This document shows positions 51,434-62,541 of a stretch of 64,000 nucleotides of DNA, one piece after another. Under the pieces are notes generated by a model that saw only the letters and a list, made by a program, of their open reading frames with translations, was not told the origin of the DNA and searched no databases. Made by a program: the position numbers and the translations under genes. Source of the DNA: DATLLN01 sp963720885 (GTDB lineage: Bacteria > Actinomycetota > Thermoleophilia > Gaiellales > JAICJC01); the NCBI GenBank assembly GCA_963720885.1, contig CAVRGW010000005.1:620001-684000 (forward strand), in the 5' to 3' direction. Positions within the stretch are counted from its first letter, which is position 1. The number at the start of each line of letters is the position of its first letter.

Positions 51434-53314
51434 ATGCTCCGACTCACGGCCTGCCTGCTGTTCCTCCTCTGCGCAGGCGCATCGTCCCCCCTGACGGGGG
51501 CATCGGCCGACTCGACGAGCGACCTGTCGACGGACTTCCGCCTCTCCTACAACGACACGATCGACTACCAGGCGAACGTCTTCGCCTCGTTCAACTCGAC
51601 GCCGTACTTCATCTTCACCGAGGTCTACGACCTCCTCCTGAACTACCGCATCTCGGACGGCGGTCCCGACACCAAGAACTCGCCGGCCCGCAAGTACACG
51701 CAGTCCAAGGACGGCAAGACCATCACCTACTACCTGCGGAAGGGGCTGCGCTGGAGCGACGGCAAGCCCCTCACCTCGGCCGACGTGGTCTTCTCGTTCG
51801 ACATGGCGCCGTACTCGAACGTGAACGGCGACTACACGACCAACATCGCCAGCGTCAAGGCGCTCAGCCCCACCGTCGTCCAGCTGAAGCTGAAGAAGTA
51901 CGACGCACGCATCCTCAGCGCCTTCGTGCCGATCGTGCCCAAACACATCTGGGACAAGGTGCCGCCCGACAAGATCACCAAGTTCGACCCGTGCTGCCCG
52001 ATGGTCGGCAGCGGCCCCTTCTACGTCAAGTCGCTGAACCCGGACGGCACGTCCGTGCTGATGCCCAACAAGTACTTCTACGGCCACAAGGGCCACGTCA
52101 AGCGGATCCTTCTGATCAAGTACCAGGACGAGGAGAGCCAGCTGCGGGACATCAAGCTGGGCCAGATCGACGCGATCAACTCCGGGGTGTCGAGCTGGGC
52201 GACCGTGCTCGCCGGGAATCCCAACGTGAAGCTGTGGGCCTCGCCGTCGCCGGGGTTCAACGAGCTGGCCTTCAACAGCTGCCCGCCGCAGGGCTCACCG
52301 ATCTGCTCCGGCCCTGCGCCCAGCGTCCACACGAAGGTCGTCCAGGATCCGGCAATCCGCCACGCAATGCAGTACGCGATCAACCGCACCGAGATCGACA
52401 CGGTCGTCTGGCACGACCTCTCCGGGCCCGAGCCCGGTGACGGCATCATCTCGCCGATCTACAAGACGAAGGGCTACTTCAAGGACTGGTCGAAGGATCC
52501 GGAGCTCGGCTACAACTATGACCCGGAGAAGGCCAAGCAGGTGCTCGCCGAGGGTGGCTGGGACTGTCCGGCAAACGGCGGGACGTGCACGAAGGACGGC
52601 ACCAAGGCGGAGTTCACGCTGGACGTGCTCTCCAGCTCGAGCGAGGATCAGCAGACGGCGCTGCGGATCAAGGCGTGGGCGGCCGCCGTCGGCATCAAGA
52701 TCGACCTCTCGGTGAAGACCGAGGACGCGGTCAACGCCGAGATCTACGCCACCACCAACTCGAAGAAGCCGGAGGACAAGGGCAAGTACCAGCCCTCCTA
52801 CGACGCCTTCATGTGGGGCTGGGGCGGCGACATTGCCACGCCCGACTACAACTTCGACGTCATGAAGTGCGACAACTGGTCGGCCGATGCCCAGTGGTGC
52901 AACCAGCGCTTCACCGACCTGGCCTCTCGTGCGCTCGCCGAGCCCAACTTCAAGAAGCGCGTCGCGATGCTCCAGGAGGCCGAACGGCTCGAGCTCGAGG
53001 CGTCGCCGTACATCGTCTACTCGTTCACGCCCAGCCTCTCCGTGACGCGGATGGACACCTGGACCGGCTGGCGGCCGCAGCCCGGCGCCGACGGCCAGCC
53101 GTTCGGCTGGAGCTGGCTCCAGCTCCAACTGCTGCAACCCGGCCAGAAAGCGAGCAGCAACTACGCCGGGACGTTGTGGGTGATCGTCTTCATGATCGGC
53201 GTCACGGCGCTGGTCGTCGGCGCCGCGATGATTCGCCACCGGCGCGAGGAGCGACAGCCGTTCGAGCTGCCGGAGCCGCCGCAGCCGAACACCGGGGAGC
53301 CCGCGCTTCCGTGA
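51434..53314 (+). CDS. extracellular solute-binding protein, family 5, with a C-terminal membrane anchor
   Basis: 626 residues. A signal peptide (LRLTACLLFLLCAGASSPLT) lacks a clear lipobox with cysteine at +1 after the helix, so lipid anchoring is doubtful. SBP_bac_5 features: YYLRKGLRWSDGKPLTSADV, MVGSGPFYVKSL, HAMQYAINRTEIDTVVW and YNYDPEKAKQVLAEGGWD. A single helix near residues 578-596 (LWVIVFMIGVTALVVGAAMI) followed by RHRREER would anchor the protein by its C-terminus, an unusual layout. Many cysteines (DPCCPM, NSCPPQGSPIC, CPANGGTC) suggest disulphides. It captures peptides, oligosaccharides or nickel-like ligands. Expression appears leaderless from TACACT. Confidence 0.87.
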   Translation: MLRLTACLLFLLCAGASSPLTGASADSTSDLSTDFRLSYNDTIDYQANVFASFNSTPYFIFTEVYDLLLNYRISDGGPDTKNSPARKYTQSKDGKTITYYLRKGLRWSDGKPLTSADVVFSFDMAPYSNVNGDYTTNIASVKALSPTVVQLKLKKYDARILSAFVPIVPKHIWDKVPPDKITKFDPCCPMVGSGPFYVKSLNPDGTSVLMPNKYFYGHKGHVKRILLIKYQDEESQLRDIKLGQIDAINSGVSSWATVLAGNPNVKLWASPSPGFNELAFNSCPPQGSPICSGPAPSVHTKVVQDPAIRHAMQYAINRTEIDTVVWHDLSGPEPGDGIISPIYKTKGYFKDWSKDPELGYNYDPEKAKQVLAEGGWDCPANGGTCTKDGTKAEFTLDVLSSSSEDQQTALRIKAWAAAVGIKIDLSVKTEDAVNAEIYATTNSKKPEDKGKYQPSYDAFMWGWGGDIATPDYNFDVMKCDNWSADAQWCNQRFTDLASRALAEPNFKKRVAMLQEAERLELEASPYIVYSFTPSLSVTRMDTWTGWRPQPGADGQPFGWSWLQLQLLQPGQKASSNYAGTLWVIVFMIGVTALVVGAAMIRHRREERQPFELPEPPQPNTGEPALP

Positions 53315-54267
53315 GGGTGGTTCTCTCCAAGGTGCTGTTCGCCGTCGGCACCCTGCTGTTCGTGCTGGTCTTCAACTTCTTCCTGTTCCGGATCGCCGGC
53401 GATCCGATCAAGGATCTGATCCGTGGCAACCCGCGGCTCTCCGAGGCCGGCCGGGAGCGGCTGATCAAGGAGCGCGGACTGCGTGAGAGCTACCTGACGC
53501 AGTTCCGGATCTACGTCTCCCAGACCCTCCACGGCAACCTGGGCGTCAGCTTCCAGACCAACCAGCCGGTGTCCACAATGATCCGCAAGGCGATGCCGAA
53601 CACGCTGATCCTGGTCGGCACGTCGACCATCCTGGCGGTGATCATCGGCACGTGGCTGGGCATCTACGCCGCGGCCAATCGCGGCTCACCAGGTGACACC
53701 GGGGTCGTCCAGTCGTCGCTGTTCTTCTACGCGATGCCGGACTTCTGGGCGGGGATGCTGCTGATCTGGTTCTTCGCCGTCCTCCTCGGCCTCTTCCCCA
53801 CCGGCCAGAAATCCGAGCCGGGCGCCGACTTCTCGACGCTCGGCTACACCTGGAACGTGACGCAGCACGCCGTGCTGCCCATCCTCACGCTGACGATCGG
53901 GATCGTCGGCCAGTGGGTCGTGATCATGCGCTCGGCGCTGTCCGACACCCTCCGTGAGGACTTCGTCACGACCAGCAGAGCGGTCGGCCTGCCCCACCAC
54001 CGGGTCCTCCAGCACGCCACCCGCAACGCGATCCTGCCGGTGGTCGCCCTGACCGCGATCAACCTCGGCTTCATCGTGTCCGGTGCCACGGTGGTCGAGA
54101 CGCTCTTCTCCTGGCCGGGGATGGGCCTGCTCACCTACAACGCGATCCTCAACAAGGACTATCCGCTGCTGCAGGGCGTCTTCCTGGTCGCATCGGCTGC
54201 GGTGATCCTGGCGAACCTTGCCGCCGACCTGGCGTACACCTACCTCGACCCACGGGTGCGTCGCTAA
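53311..54267 (+). CDS. ABC importer permease, DppB/OppB type
   Basis: 318 residues with six transmembrane helices. The N-terminal family segment reads VLFNFFLFRIAGDPI-like (LVFNFFLFRIAGDP) and the binding-protein-dependent permease motif is DTLREDFVTTSRAVGLPHHR, with helices such as AVLPILTLTIGIVGQWVVIM. It forms one half of the pore. GTG 53311 overlaps the binding-protein stop as GTGA, so expression is coupled. The ending VSGATVVETLFSWPGMGLL and LLQGVFLVASAAVILANLAA is typical of OppB proteins. Confidence 0.9.
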   Translation: MRVVLSKVLFAVGTLLFVLVFNFFLFRIAGDPIKDLIRGNPRLSEAGRERLIKERGLRESYLTQFRIYVSQTLHGNLGVSFQTNQPVSTMIRKAMPNTLILVGTSTILAVIIGTWLGIYAAANRGSPGDTGVVQSSLFFYAMPDFWAGMLLIWFFAVLLGLFPTGQKSEPGADFSTLGYTWNVTQHAVLPILTLTIGIVGQWVVIMRSALSDTLREDFVTTSRAVGLPHHRVLQHATRNAILPVVALTAINLGFIVSGATVVETLFSWPGMGLLTYNAILNKDYPLLQGVFLVASAAVILANLAADLAYTYLDPRVRR

Positions 54268-54269
54268 CG

Positions 54270-55222
54270 ATGGCCGCCGACCCGCCCGTCGAGACCCAGG
54301 TCGCACTGCCCGGGACGAAGGGCGCCTTCGGCCGGTTGTGGTCGGGCACGGCGCGCTCGCTGGCGCTGCTCCGCACCACCCGCAGCGGCATGGCCGGGCT
54401 GATCTTGCTCGTCTTCTTCGTGCTGGTCGCAATCTTCGCACCGTGGATCGCGCTGCAGGACCCGAGCTCGGCGACGTCCTTCTCGAGGGACGTGATGGCG
54501 CCGCCGTCGCTGCACCCGCTGCACCCGCTGGGCACCGACGAGACCGGACGGGACATCTTCTCACTGCTGGTCTACGGCACCCGGATCTCGCTGACCGTGG
54601 GCGTGGCCGCGGCCCTCGTCTCGGCGGTGATCGGCGGTTTCGTCGGCATCATCGCCGGCTTCTCCGGCGGCATGCTGGACAACGTCCTGACGGCGGTCGA
54701 CGACTGGTTCCTCGTGATCCCCTTCCTGCCGCTGGCGATCGTGCTGGTGTCGCTGCTCGAGCAGCGAGCGGCGGACTGGCCGGGCGGCAAGCTGGGGATC
54801 ATCATCATCGTCATCGGGATCACCGGCTGGGCAGGCACGTCGCGGATCATCCGCAGCCAGGTGCTGTCGACCAAGGAGCGGACGTTCGTCGAACGGTCAC
54901 GGGCGCTGGGCGCCGGGACGCCATGGGTGCTGCGCAAGCAGATCCTGCCGAACGTGCTGCCGCTGATCTTCGCCAACACGGTGCTGATCATCGCCATCTC
55001 GATCCTGTCCGAGTCGACGCTGTCGTTCCTCGGCCTGGGCGATCTCAGCAAGCCGTCCTGGGGCACCATGCTGGACACGGCGAACGAGTCTGGCGCCGTC
55101 GCCCAGGGCTCGTGGTGGTACTTCGTGCCGCCCGGGCTCTGCATCTGCCTGCTGGTGATGGCGTTCACCATGATCGGCTACGCGATCGAGGAGCTCATCA
55201 ACCCGCGACTCCGGGAGCGGCG

Positions 55223-55226
<4 letters not shown>
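54270..55226 (+). CDS. ABC importer permease, DppC/OppC type
   Basis: 318 residues. A cytoplasmic N-tail leads to the first helix (GLILLVFFVLVAIFAPWIAL), then the family motif HPLGTDETGRDIFSLLVYGT, four further helices and the EAA loop ERTFVERSRALGAGTPWVLR. The end SEGTLSFLGLG-like segment (ESTLSFLGLGDLSKPSWGTM) and FTMIGYAIEELINPRLRERR complete the OppC pattern. It is the second half of the pore. ATG 54270 comes two bases after the preceding stop. Confidence 0.9.
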
Positions 55227-57233
<2,007 letters not shown>

Positions 57234-57237
<4 letters not shown>

Positions 57238-57908
57238 GCCGAGATCAGCCTGCGGCGGATCGCCTCGGCGACCGCCTGCGTGAACGTGCGGGCGTTGAGC
57301 TTGGTCATCGCGTTGCGGACGTGCGAGCGCACGGTCGCCTTGGAGATGAACAGCCGGCGGGCGATGTCGGACGACCGGTGACCGTCCTGCAGCAACGTCA
57401 GCACCTCGAGCTCGCGCGGGCTGAGATCCTCGCCGGCGGCGGGGGCGACAAGGTCGATCGCAGCCACCGGGTCGACGTAGACGCCGCCTGTGGCGACGGC
57501 GCGCACGGCCCGGACGAGGTCGTCTGCGGGCGCGTTCTTGAGCACGTAGCCGCGGGCGCCGTGCTCGAGCGCCCTGGGTGCGAACCCGCGCTCGCCGAAG
57601 CCGGTCAGCAGGACGACGCCCATCCGCGGATCGTTGGCGGTGATCTCGCGGCACGCCGCAAACCCGTCCATTCCGCGACCGAGGTTGACGTCCATCACCA
57701 CGGCATCCGGCAGCCGGCGAGCGGCAAGCTCGACGGCCGCCTCGCCGCTCTGCGCCTCGCCGACCACGGCGATGTGGCCGGCGGTCAGCATCGACCGCAC
57801 GCCGGCGCGGATCGCCGGGTGGTCGTCGACGAGGATGCAGCGAACGCGAGAACCGGTCATCCCCTGCAGTGTGGCAGCCGTCCCTGTGGCGATCGTGCAG
57901 TCGCTCAT
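57234..57908 (-). CDS. NarL/LuxR-family response regulator
   Basis: 224 residues. The receiver domain has acidic residues in RCILVDDHPAIRAGVRSMLT, the phosphoacceptor in DAVVMDVNLGRGMDGFAACR and Lys in GYVLKNAPADDLVRAV. The C-terminal LuxR helix-turn-helix is LSPRELEVLTLLQDGHRSSD, then IARRLFISKATVRSHVRNAM. ATG 57908 is chosen because it overlaps the cheW stop (ATGA) and has GAGGAGG five bases upstream; a start at 57860 would remove 16 residues. Co-transcribed with a chemoreceptor and CheW but no CheA, so its phosphodonor is unknown. Confidence 0.88.
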
Positions 57909-58330
57909 GCCGCCTCCTCGACGATGCCCAGCTCTCCCACCAGCGCCGCGGTGTCGATCAGCACGATCAACCGCTCACCGACCTTCGCGATGCCGCTCAG
58001 CCGCTCGTCCCGGGACGCCGTGGCCGGGTCGATCGACGTCTCGTCGACGGTCATCACCTCGGTCACGGCGTCCACTATCAGGCCGACGCGCTGGCCGCAC
58101 GACTCGACGATCACGATCCGCCGGTCGCCGCCGGTGCCGCCGCGCACGCCGAGATGGGCCGCCAGATCGCAGACCGGGATGATCCGGCTGCGCAGGGTGA
58201 TCACGCCGCGTACGGCGCCAGCCGTGCTGGGAATTTCGCGCGGCTGCGCGTGGCGGATGATCTCCTGCACGTGATCGATCGGCAGGCCGTACTCCTCGGC
58301 GTCCAGCGCGACCACGACCAGGCGCATCAT
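57905..58330 (-). CDS. cheW: CheW-like coupling protein
   Basis: 141 residues: the full CheW double barrel, with LVVVALDAEEYGLPIDHVQE, AGAVRGVITLRSRIIPVCDL (the motif contacting receptors and CheA), RIVIVESCGQRVGLIVDAVT and LSGIAKVGERLIVLIDTAAL. CheW normally links methyl-accepting receptors to the CheA kinase. ATG 58330 overlaps the receptor stop, and its own stop overlaps the NarL-type gene, so the three form one coupled operon. Confidence 0.9.
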   Translation of the reverse strand: MMRLVVVALDAEEYGLPIDHVQEIIRHAQPREIPSTAGAVRGVITLRSRIIPVCDLAAHLGVRGGTGGDRRIVIVESCGQRVGLIVDAVTEVMTVDETSIDPATASRDERLSGIAKVGERLIVLIDTAALVGELGIVEEAA

Positions 58331-59946
58331 GCCGCCACCTTGAACCGGGCGACCAGCTGCTGCAGCGCCTCGGCTGTGCCCGCGAGCTCCTGCGCGGACG
58401 CGGCGATCTGCTCCGTGGATGCGCTCGTCTGCTCGGTCGACGCCGACACCTCTTCCGTCGTGGCCGAGGAGTGCTCAGCGACCGCGGCGATGTCGCCCGA
58501 GGCGTCCGCGATCTGCTGCACGCGACCGGCGATGTCGGAGACGGTCTGGCCGATCTGCAGGAACGCGTCGCGCGCCTGGTCGACGACGGCGGCGCTGTCC
58601 TGGCTGCGGCGGGCACCGTCGGCGACCACGTCCACCGTCCGGGCCGTCTCGGCCTGGATCTCGGCGATCAGCCTGCTGATGGTGGCGGCGGCCTGCTGGC
58701 TCTCCTCGGCCAGCTTGCGCACCTCCTCGGCGACCACGGCGAACCCGCGCCCCTGCTCGCCCGCCCTGGCGGCCTCGATGGCGGCGTTCAGCGCCAGCAG
58801 GTTCGTCTGATCGGAGATCCCGGTGATCGTCTCGACGATGCCGCCGATCTGCTCCGACTTGGCGGCCAGCGCGCCGATCGCGTCGCTAACCTGGCCACTC
58901 GACTCGCGGACGAGGTTCATCGCGTCGGACGCCTGCTCCGCGGCCGCGACGCCTTCGCCGGCGACCGACTGGGCCTCGGTCGCTGCGCTGGCGGTCTGCT
59001 CGGCGGCCGTCCTCGCGCGATCGACGGTCTGCACCTGGCGCGTGGCGCCGCTCGCCACCTCGTTGATCGCGGTCGCAATCTCGAGCACCGCACGGCCGGT
59101 CTCCTCGCTGGTCGCGGCCATCTCCTGCGACGCCGCCGAGACGCCCGCCGAGCCGCTCGAGATCTCGCGCACCATCTCGGCCAGCCACTCCCTTGTCTCG
59201 TTGTAGGCGTCGAGCCCCCGCTGAGCGCGCTCGAGCATGTCGTTGAACGTCGCCGCGAGCCTGCCGAGCTCATCGGCGCCGGGATCGGGGATCGGCGTCG
59301 TCGTCGGCTCGACCGCGTAGGTCAGATCGCCGGCGGCCATCGCGCTCAGGCCCTGGTCGAGCTGGGTCAGGCAGTTGGCGGACAGCCGCGACAGGCGGTC
59401 GGACAGCGGTGCGATGGCGCCGGTGAGGTAGCGGGTCATGGCGAAGGCGACCGCCCCGGCCAGCAGCAGCGCGACCAGGCCGACCGCCAGGATCGCGATC
59501 CGCGCGCGCGATGCGGTCGACGCCGCGGCCTCGACAGCCTCCCGGCGATCGTCGTGCACCGAGACGGCCAGCCGCTGGAGTGAACGGCGAACGCCGGCCA
59601 GCGCCTCGGGGGAGCCGGTGCGCGACCAGTCGCCAAGCGACGACGCTGCCTCCTCGACGTCCGCCCGCTGCGCGACGGACAGCTGCCCACGGTCGAGCCT
59701 GGTCAGCCGGGAGCGCAGAGCCGTGGCGTCATCGTCCGAGCCATTGACGGCCAGCCCGGCCGCGAGGGTCTCCAGCCGCGAGCCGTCGGACGCCAGGTCG
59801 GCAGCATGCGACACGGCGTCGGCGTCGGAACGCATCGCCGAGGCCGACCACAAGCCGGCGGCGGCGACGCAGATCAGCAGCAGGACAATGATGCCGAAGC
59901 TCCCGTAGAGCTTGCGGCCGACGGACAGGTCTCGAATGGCGCCCAC
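58327..59946 (-). CDS. methyl-accepting chemotaxis protein (transmembrane receptor)
   Basis: 539 residues. TM1 (YGSFGIIVLLLICVAAAGLW), an extracellular helical domain of about 130 residues, TM2 (RIAILAVGLVALLLAGAVAF), a HAMP region and a long signalling coiled coil. The hairpin tip GISDQTNLLALNAAIEAARA followed by GEQGRGFAVVAEEVRKLAEE is canonical for CheW/CheA contact. Glutamine/glutamate-rich helices around it are possible methylation sites. GTG 59946 is chosen because GGAGG lies seven bases upstream; an upstream TTG has no such support. First gene of the receptor-CheW-NarL operon. Confidence 0.92.
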   Translation of the reverse strand: MGAIRDLSVGRKLYGSFGIIVLLLICVAAAGLWSASAMRSDADAVSHAADLASDGSRLETLAAGLAVNGSDDDATALRSRLTRLDRGQLSVAQRADVEEAASSLGDWSRTGSPEALAGVRRSLQRLAVSVHDDRREAVEAAASTASRARIAILAVGLVALLLAGAVAFAMTRYLTGAIAPLSDRLSRLSANCLTQLDQGLSAMAAGDLTYAVEPTTTPIPDPGADELGRLAATFNDMLERAQRGLDAYNETREWLAEMVREISSGSAGVSAASQEMAATSEETGRAVLEIATAINEVASGATRQVQTVDRARTAAEQTASAATEAQSVAGEGVAAAEQASDAMNLVRESSGQVSDAIGALAAKSEQIGGIVETITGISDQTNLLALNAAIEAARAGEQGRGFAVVAEEVRKLAEESQQAAATISRLIAEIQAETARTVDVVADGARRSQDSAAVVDQARDAFLQIGQTVSDIAGRVQQIADASGDIAAVAEHSSATTEEVSASTEQTSASTEQIAASAQELAGTAEALQQLVARFKVAA

Positions 59947-60057
59947 GAGCGCTTCCTCCTTCACGGCGGACAATCGGTACCGACCTGTGATCGTCGGCAG
60001 GTCACGCCGGTGGTTCCCCGGGTCGACCGATTCGCGGCATCCCCCGTCCGGGGGAGG

Positions 60058-61341
60058 TCAGACCAAGCGCCGGGCGCCGCCGACGCCCTGCGCGTCGGCG
60101 ACGGAGGCGAACCGGCGGTCAGCCTCCAGCGGGAATGTCGCCTGGACGGACTCGTCGAGCGCGGCGCGATGGCGGGCGATCGCGGCGTGGCGCGACTCCG
60201 GACAGACCGCCTCCAGGTGATCGAGCAGTGCGCGCATACGGCGGGCGACCTGGAACTGCCCTGCGCCGGCATGCCGGATCTCGGAGAGCCCAAGGTCGAG
60301 GTAGTCGTCCCAGGACGGGGAGGGCACGACGACGCGTGTCACACCCGAGTCGTCGGTCTGGACGTCGGCCTCCAGCCGGCGGCAGCCGACCGCCGTGAGC
60401 AGGGCCTGGATCCGGTGCAGGCACTGTGTCGCGGTGGTCGGGTCGTTGATCGCCGGCGACAGCGCCCGGATGGCGACGTCGACCAGGATCCGGAACGCGA
60501 ACATCGGATCCTGCTCGAACGTCCGCTCGTCGCTGACGACGATCATCCCGGCCAGCCCGGCGGTGGCACCCGATCCCCAGACCCGCATCACGTCCGATCC
60601 GGTCTCGAGGCTGTCGCCGACCGCCGGGATCAGCTCGACAACCAGATCCTCGCGCGACACGAGCGCGAGCAGCGGGCGCAGCTCGACACCTACGATCACG
60701 CCCGGGCGACCGTGCCACGCCACCACGGCAGGGGCACCGTCCGGCAGCGCCGGCGGCGCAGCCCGCATGTCTCGGGCGGCATAGGGGTACGCCTGCTCGA
60801 TCGCCGTCATGCCCTTCTCGGCGACCTCGGTGGCGACACGGGCGACGCGCAACGCCTGCGTCGTCGCGTGCAGCAGGTACAGGGACGCGCCGATGGCGGC
60901 GATCACCAGGACGATCGCGACCTCGACGGCCAGAGCGGGCACGCTGGCGCTCGCCCCCTGGGGAGAGACCTCGCCGATCACCAGCAGCGAGTAGACGAAC
61001 GCGGCGATCGACACGCCGAGTGCCCACTTGGCCGGCGAGCGACCGACCAGCGTGCGCAGCAGCCGCGGGCTGAGCTGGCTCGCGCCGAACTGCAGCGCGA
61101 GCAGGATCACGGCGGCGACCAGACCGGTGAAGGTGAGCATGCCGGTGGCGATGGCCGAGAGCACCGCCAGCGCCGTGCTCGGGCCGAAGTCCGGGAGCAC
61201 CAGCAGCGTCTGGGCGGTGTCCGACGGTATCCGCGAGACCAGCTCGGCCAGCACGGCGGCGAGCACCGTCAGCACGGCCGGGATCGGCCATAGCGCGACA
61301 TCGAGCCTGGCGCGCAGCAGCCTGCGGTCGGCGGGAGTCAT
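60058..61341 (-). CDS. DUF2254-family membrane protein
   Basis: 427 residues. Four N-terminal helices (WPIPAVLTVLAAVLAELVSR, MLTFTGLVAAVILLALQFGA, KWALGVSIAAFVYSLLVIGE, ALAVEVAIVLVIAAIGASLY) with the family segment FGASQLSPRLLRTLVGRSPA. The soluble C-terminal half holds RTFEQDPMFAFRILVDVAIR, ALSPAINDPTTATQCLHRIQ and CPESRHAAIARHRAAL. DUF2254 proteins are uncharacterised, with a proposed channel-like role by analogy only. ATG 61341 is taken as start. It is divergent from the next gene by 62 bp. Confidence 0.85.
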   Translation of the reverse strand: MTPADRRLLRARLDVALWPIPAVLTVLAAVLAELVSRIPSDTAQTLLVLPDFGPSTALAVLSAIATGMLTFTGLVAAVILLALQFGASQLSPRLLRTLVGRSPAKWALGVSIAAFVYSLLVIGEVSPQGASASVPALAVEVAIVLVIAAIGASLYLLHATTQALRVARVATEVAEKGMTAIEQAYPYAARDMRAAPPALPDGAPAVVAWHGRPGVIVGVELRPLLALVSREDLVVELIPAVGDSLETGSDVMRVWGSGATAGLAGMIVVSDERTFEQDPMFAFRILVDVAIRALSPAINDPTTATQCLHRIQALLTAVGCRRLEADVQTDDSGVTRVVVPSPSWDDYLDLGLSEIRHAGAGQFQVARRMRALLDHLEAVCPESRHAAIARHRAALDESVQATFPLEADRRFASVADAQGVGGARRLV

Positions 61342-61403
61342 CGGCGGAGTATCTCGCACCGACCTCTTCCCCCGGCATGACAGGGCGCTAAGGTGAGGGA
61401 GAG

Positions 61404-61871
61404 ATGAACGAGCGCACCGACACCGATCCCCTGACCGGGCTGGTCAGCCGCCGCGGGTTCTTCGACGACCTCCACGCGATGATCGCCGGGAGCCGTCCGC
61501 TGGGCCTCGTGCAGGTCGACGTCGCCAACGTGAAGCCGCTGGCGGCCCGCTCGGGCACCGCCGCGGCCGACAAGGTGCTGGTCGAGGTCGGCGGCCATCT
61601 CAGCGACCTCTCCCGCAGGGCGAGCCTGGTCGGCGCCTACCGGATCGGCGGCACGGAGTTCGCCCTGCTCACCGAGGGCTGGGACGACGGCGAGCTGGCG
61701 GCGCTGTGCCGCAGCCCGCTGGCGGCGCCCCAGGTGACGCTGCCGTCGGGCGAGACGGTCACGCCGGAGCTGCACATCGCGCACACGACGCTGCGAAGCG
61801 GCGAGGACGAGTCGTCGTTCCTCGGCCGCATCGACCAGGTCGCCGGCGGCGCGATTCGCTCGCGCGGGTAG
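61404..61871 (+). CDS. short degenerate GGDEF-domain protein
   Basis: 155 residues consisting only of a GGDEF-like fold. It opens with the family start TDPLTGLVSRRGFFDDLHAM, has the metal-site strand LGLVQVDVANVKPLAARSGT and a signature YRIGGTEFALLTEGW, where GGDEF is GGTEF. No sensor domain is attached. Loss of the signature aspartate suggests it cannot make cyclic di-GMP and may bind nucleotides or partners instead. ATG 61404 has AGGGAGAG just upstream. A chain of repeats follows the stop. Confidence 0.7.
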   Translation: MNERTDTDPLTGLVSRRGFFDDLHAMIAGSRPLGLVQVDVANVKPLAARSGTAAADKVLVEVGGHLSDLSRRASLVGAYRIGGTEFALLTEGWDDGELAALCRSPLAAPQVTLPSGETVTPELHIAHTTLRSGEDESSFLGRIDQVAGGAIRSRG

Positions 61872-61880
61872 CTTCGCGCT

Positions 61881-62264
61881 GCGACAGGGGGTCAGACCCG
61901 TGTCGCATCACGGCGTTGTTGTGCTGGGCGGGTCAGCTCGACAGCCCAAGGGCGCAGCCTGGCCGCGTGCCGGGCACGTCGATTCACCAATGAGTGAGAC
62001 CGGCGCCCGGGCCGGTGCCTGGCACGGTGCCTGGCTACAGCCGCGTACTAGAAGCCCAAGACGAACATTGGTGCGACAGGGGGTCAGACCCCGTGTCGCA
62101 TCACGGCGTTGCTGTGCTGGGGGGGTCAGGTTCGACAGCCACGGGCGCAGCCTGGCTCCGTGTCTGGCACGTCGATTCACCAATGACTGAGATTGGCGGC
62201 CGGGCCGGTGCCTGGCACGGTGCCTGGCTGATAGCCGCGTACTAGAAGCCGAGCACGAACTTCG
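61881..62264. repeat. 192-bp tandem direct duplication with palindromes (copies 5 and 6) and 12-bp units
   Basis: Unit 1 (61881-62072) and unit 2 (62073-62264) align along their length with scattered differences. Each has, in order: a GGGGTCAGACCC-core palindrome with GCGACA arms (unit 1 has lost one C), CATCACGGCGTTG, GACAGCC, GCGCAGCCTGG, CACGTCGATTCACCAATGA, GGTGCCTGGCACGGTGCCTG and CCGCGTACTAGAAGCC. Unit 2 ends inside the 3' end of the sufT-like gene, and unit 1 carries a copy of that end, reading MFVLGF then TAG on the minus strand. This fills the gap of about 370 bp between the GGDEF-like and sufT-like genes; nothing else is seen there. Confidence 0.85.
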
Positions 62265-62541
62265 CGTCGTCCGACATCATGTCGGGCGTCCACGGGGGCG
62301 TGAAGGTGAGCTCGGCGTCGACCTGCTCGATGCCCTTGATCCGCATCACCGAGTCGCGGATGCCCTCCTCGATCATCTGCCCTGCCGGGCAGCCCATCGA
62401 GGTCAGCGAGTACAGCACCTTGACGCGCTCGCCCTCGACCGCGACGTCGTAGACCAGGCCGAGATCGACCACGTCCATCCCCAGCTCGGGATCCTCGACC
62501 TCGCGCAGTGCCTCGAAGACGTCATCGGCGGTAATGCTCAT
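62242..62541 (-). CDS. SufT/MIP18-family (DUF59) iron-sulfur assembly protein
   Basis: 99 residues. Family motifs: LREVEDPELGMDVVDLGLVY, the conserved cysteine region YSLTSMGCPAGQMIEEGIRD and ELTFTPPWTPDMMSDDAKFV. SufT-like proteins help mature Fe-S proteins; PaaD of phenylacetate degradation has the same fold, and the neighbouring enoyl-CoA hydratase makes that a possible alternative. ATG 62541 overlaps the hydratase stop (ATGA). The last codons (FVLGF) are duplicated in the repeat downstream. Confidence 0.82.
   Translation of the reverse strand: MSITADDVFEALREVEDPELGMDVVDLGLVYDVAVEGERVKVLYSLTSMGCPAGQMIEEGIRDSVMRIKGIEQVDAELTFTPPWTPDMMSDDAKFVLGF

Noticed and set aside
54218..55222. Extending the DppD-type ATPase gene upstream into the permease region in the same frame
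   Set aside because: That stretch is antisense-like, arginine/alanine-rich shadow of the DppC gene, which has intact permease motifs in its own frame.
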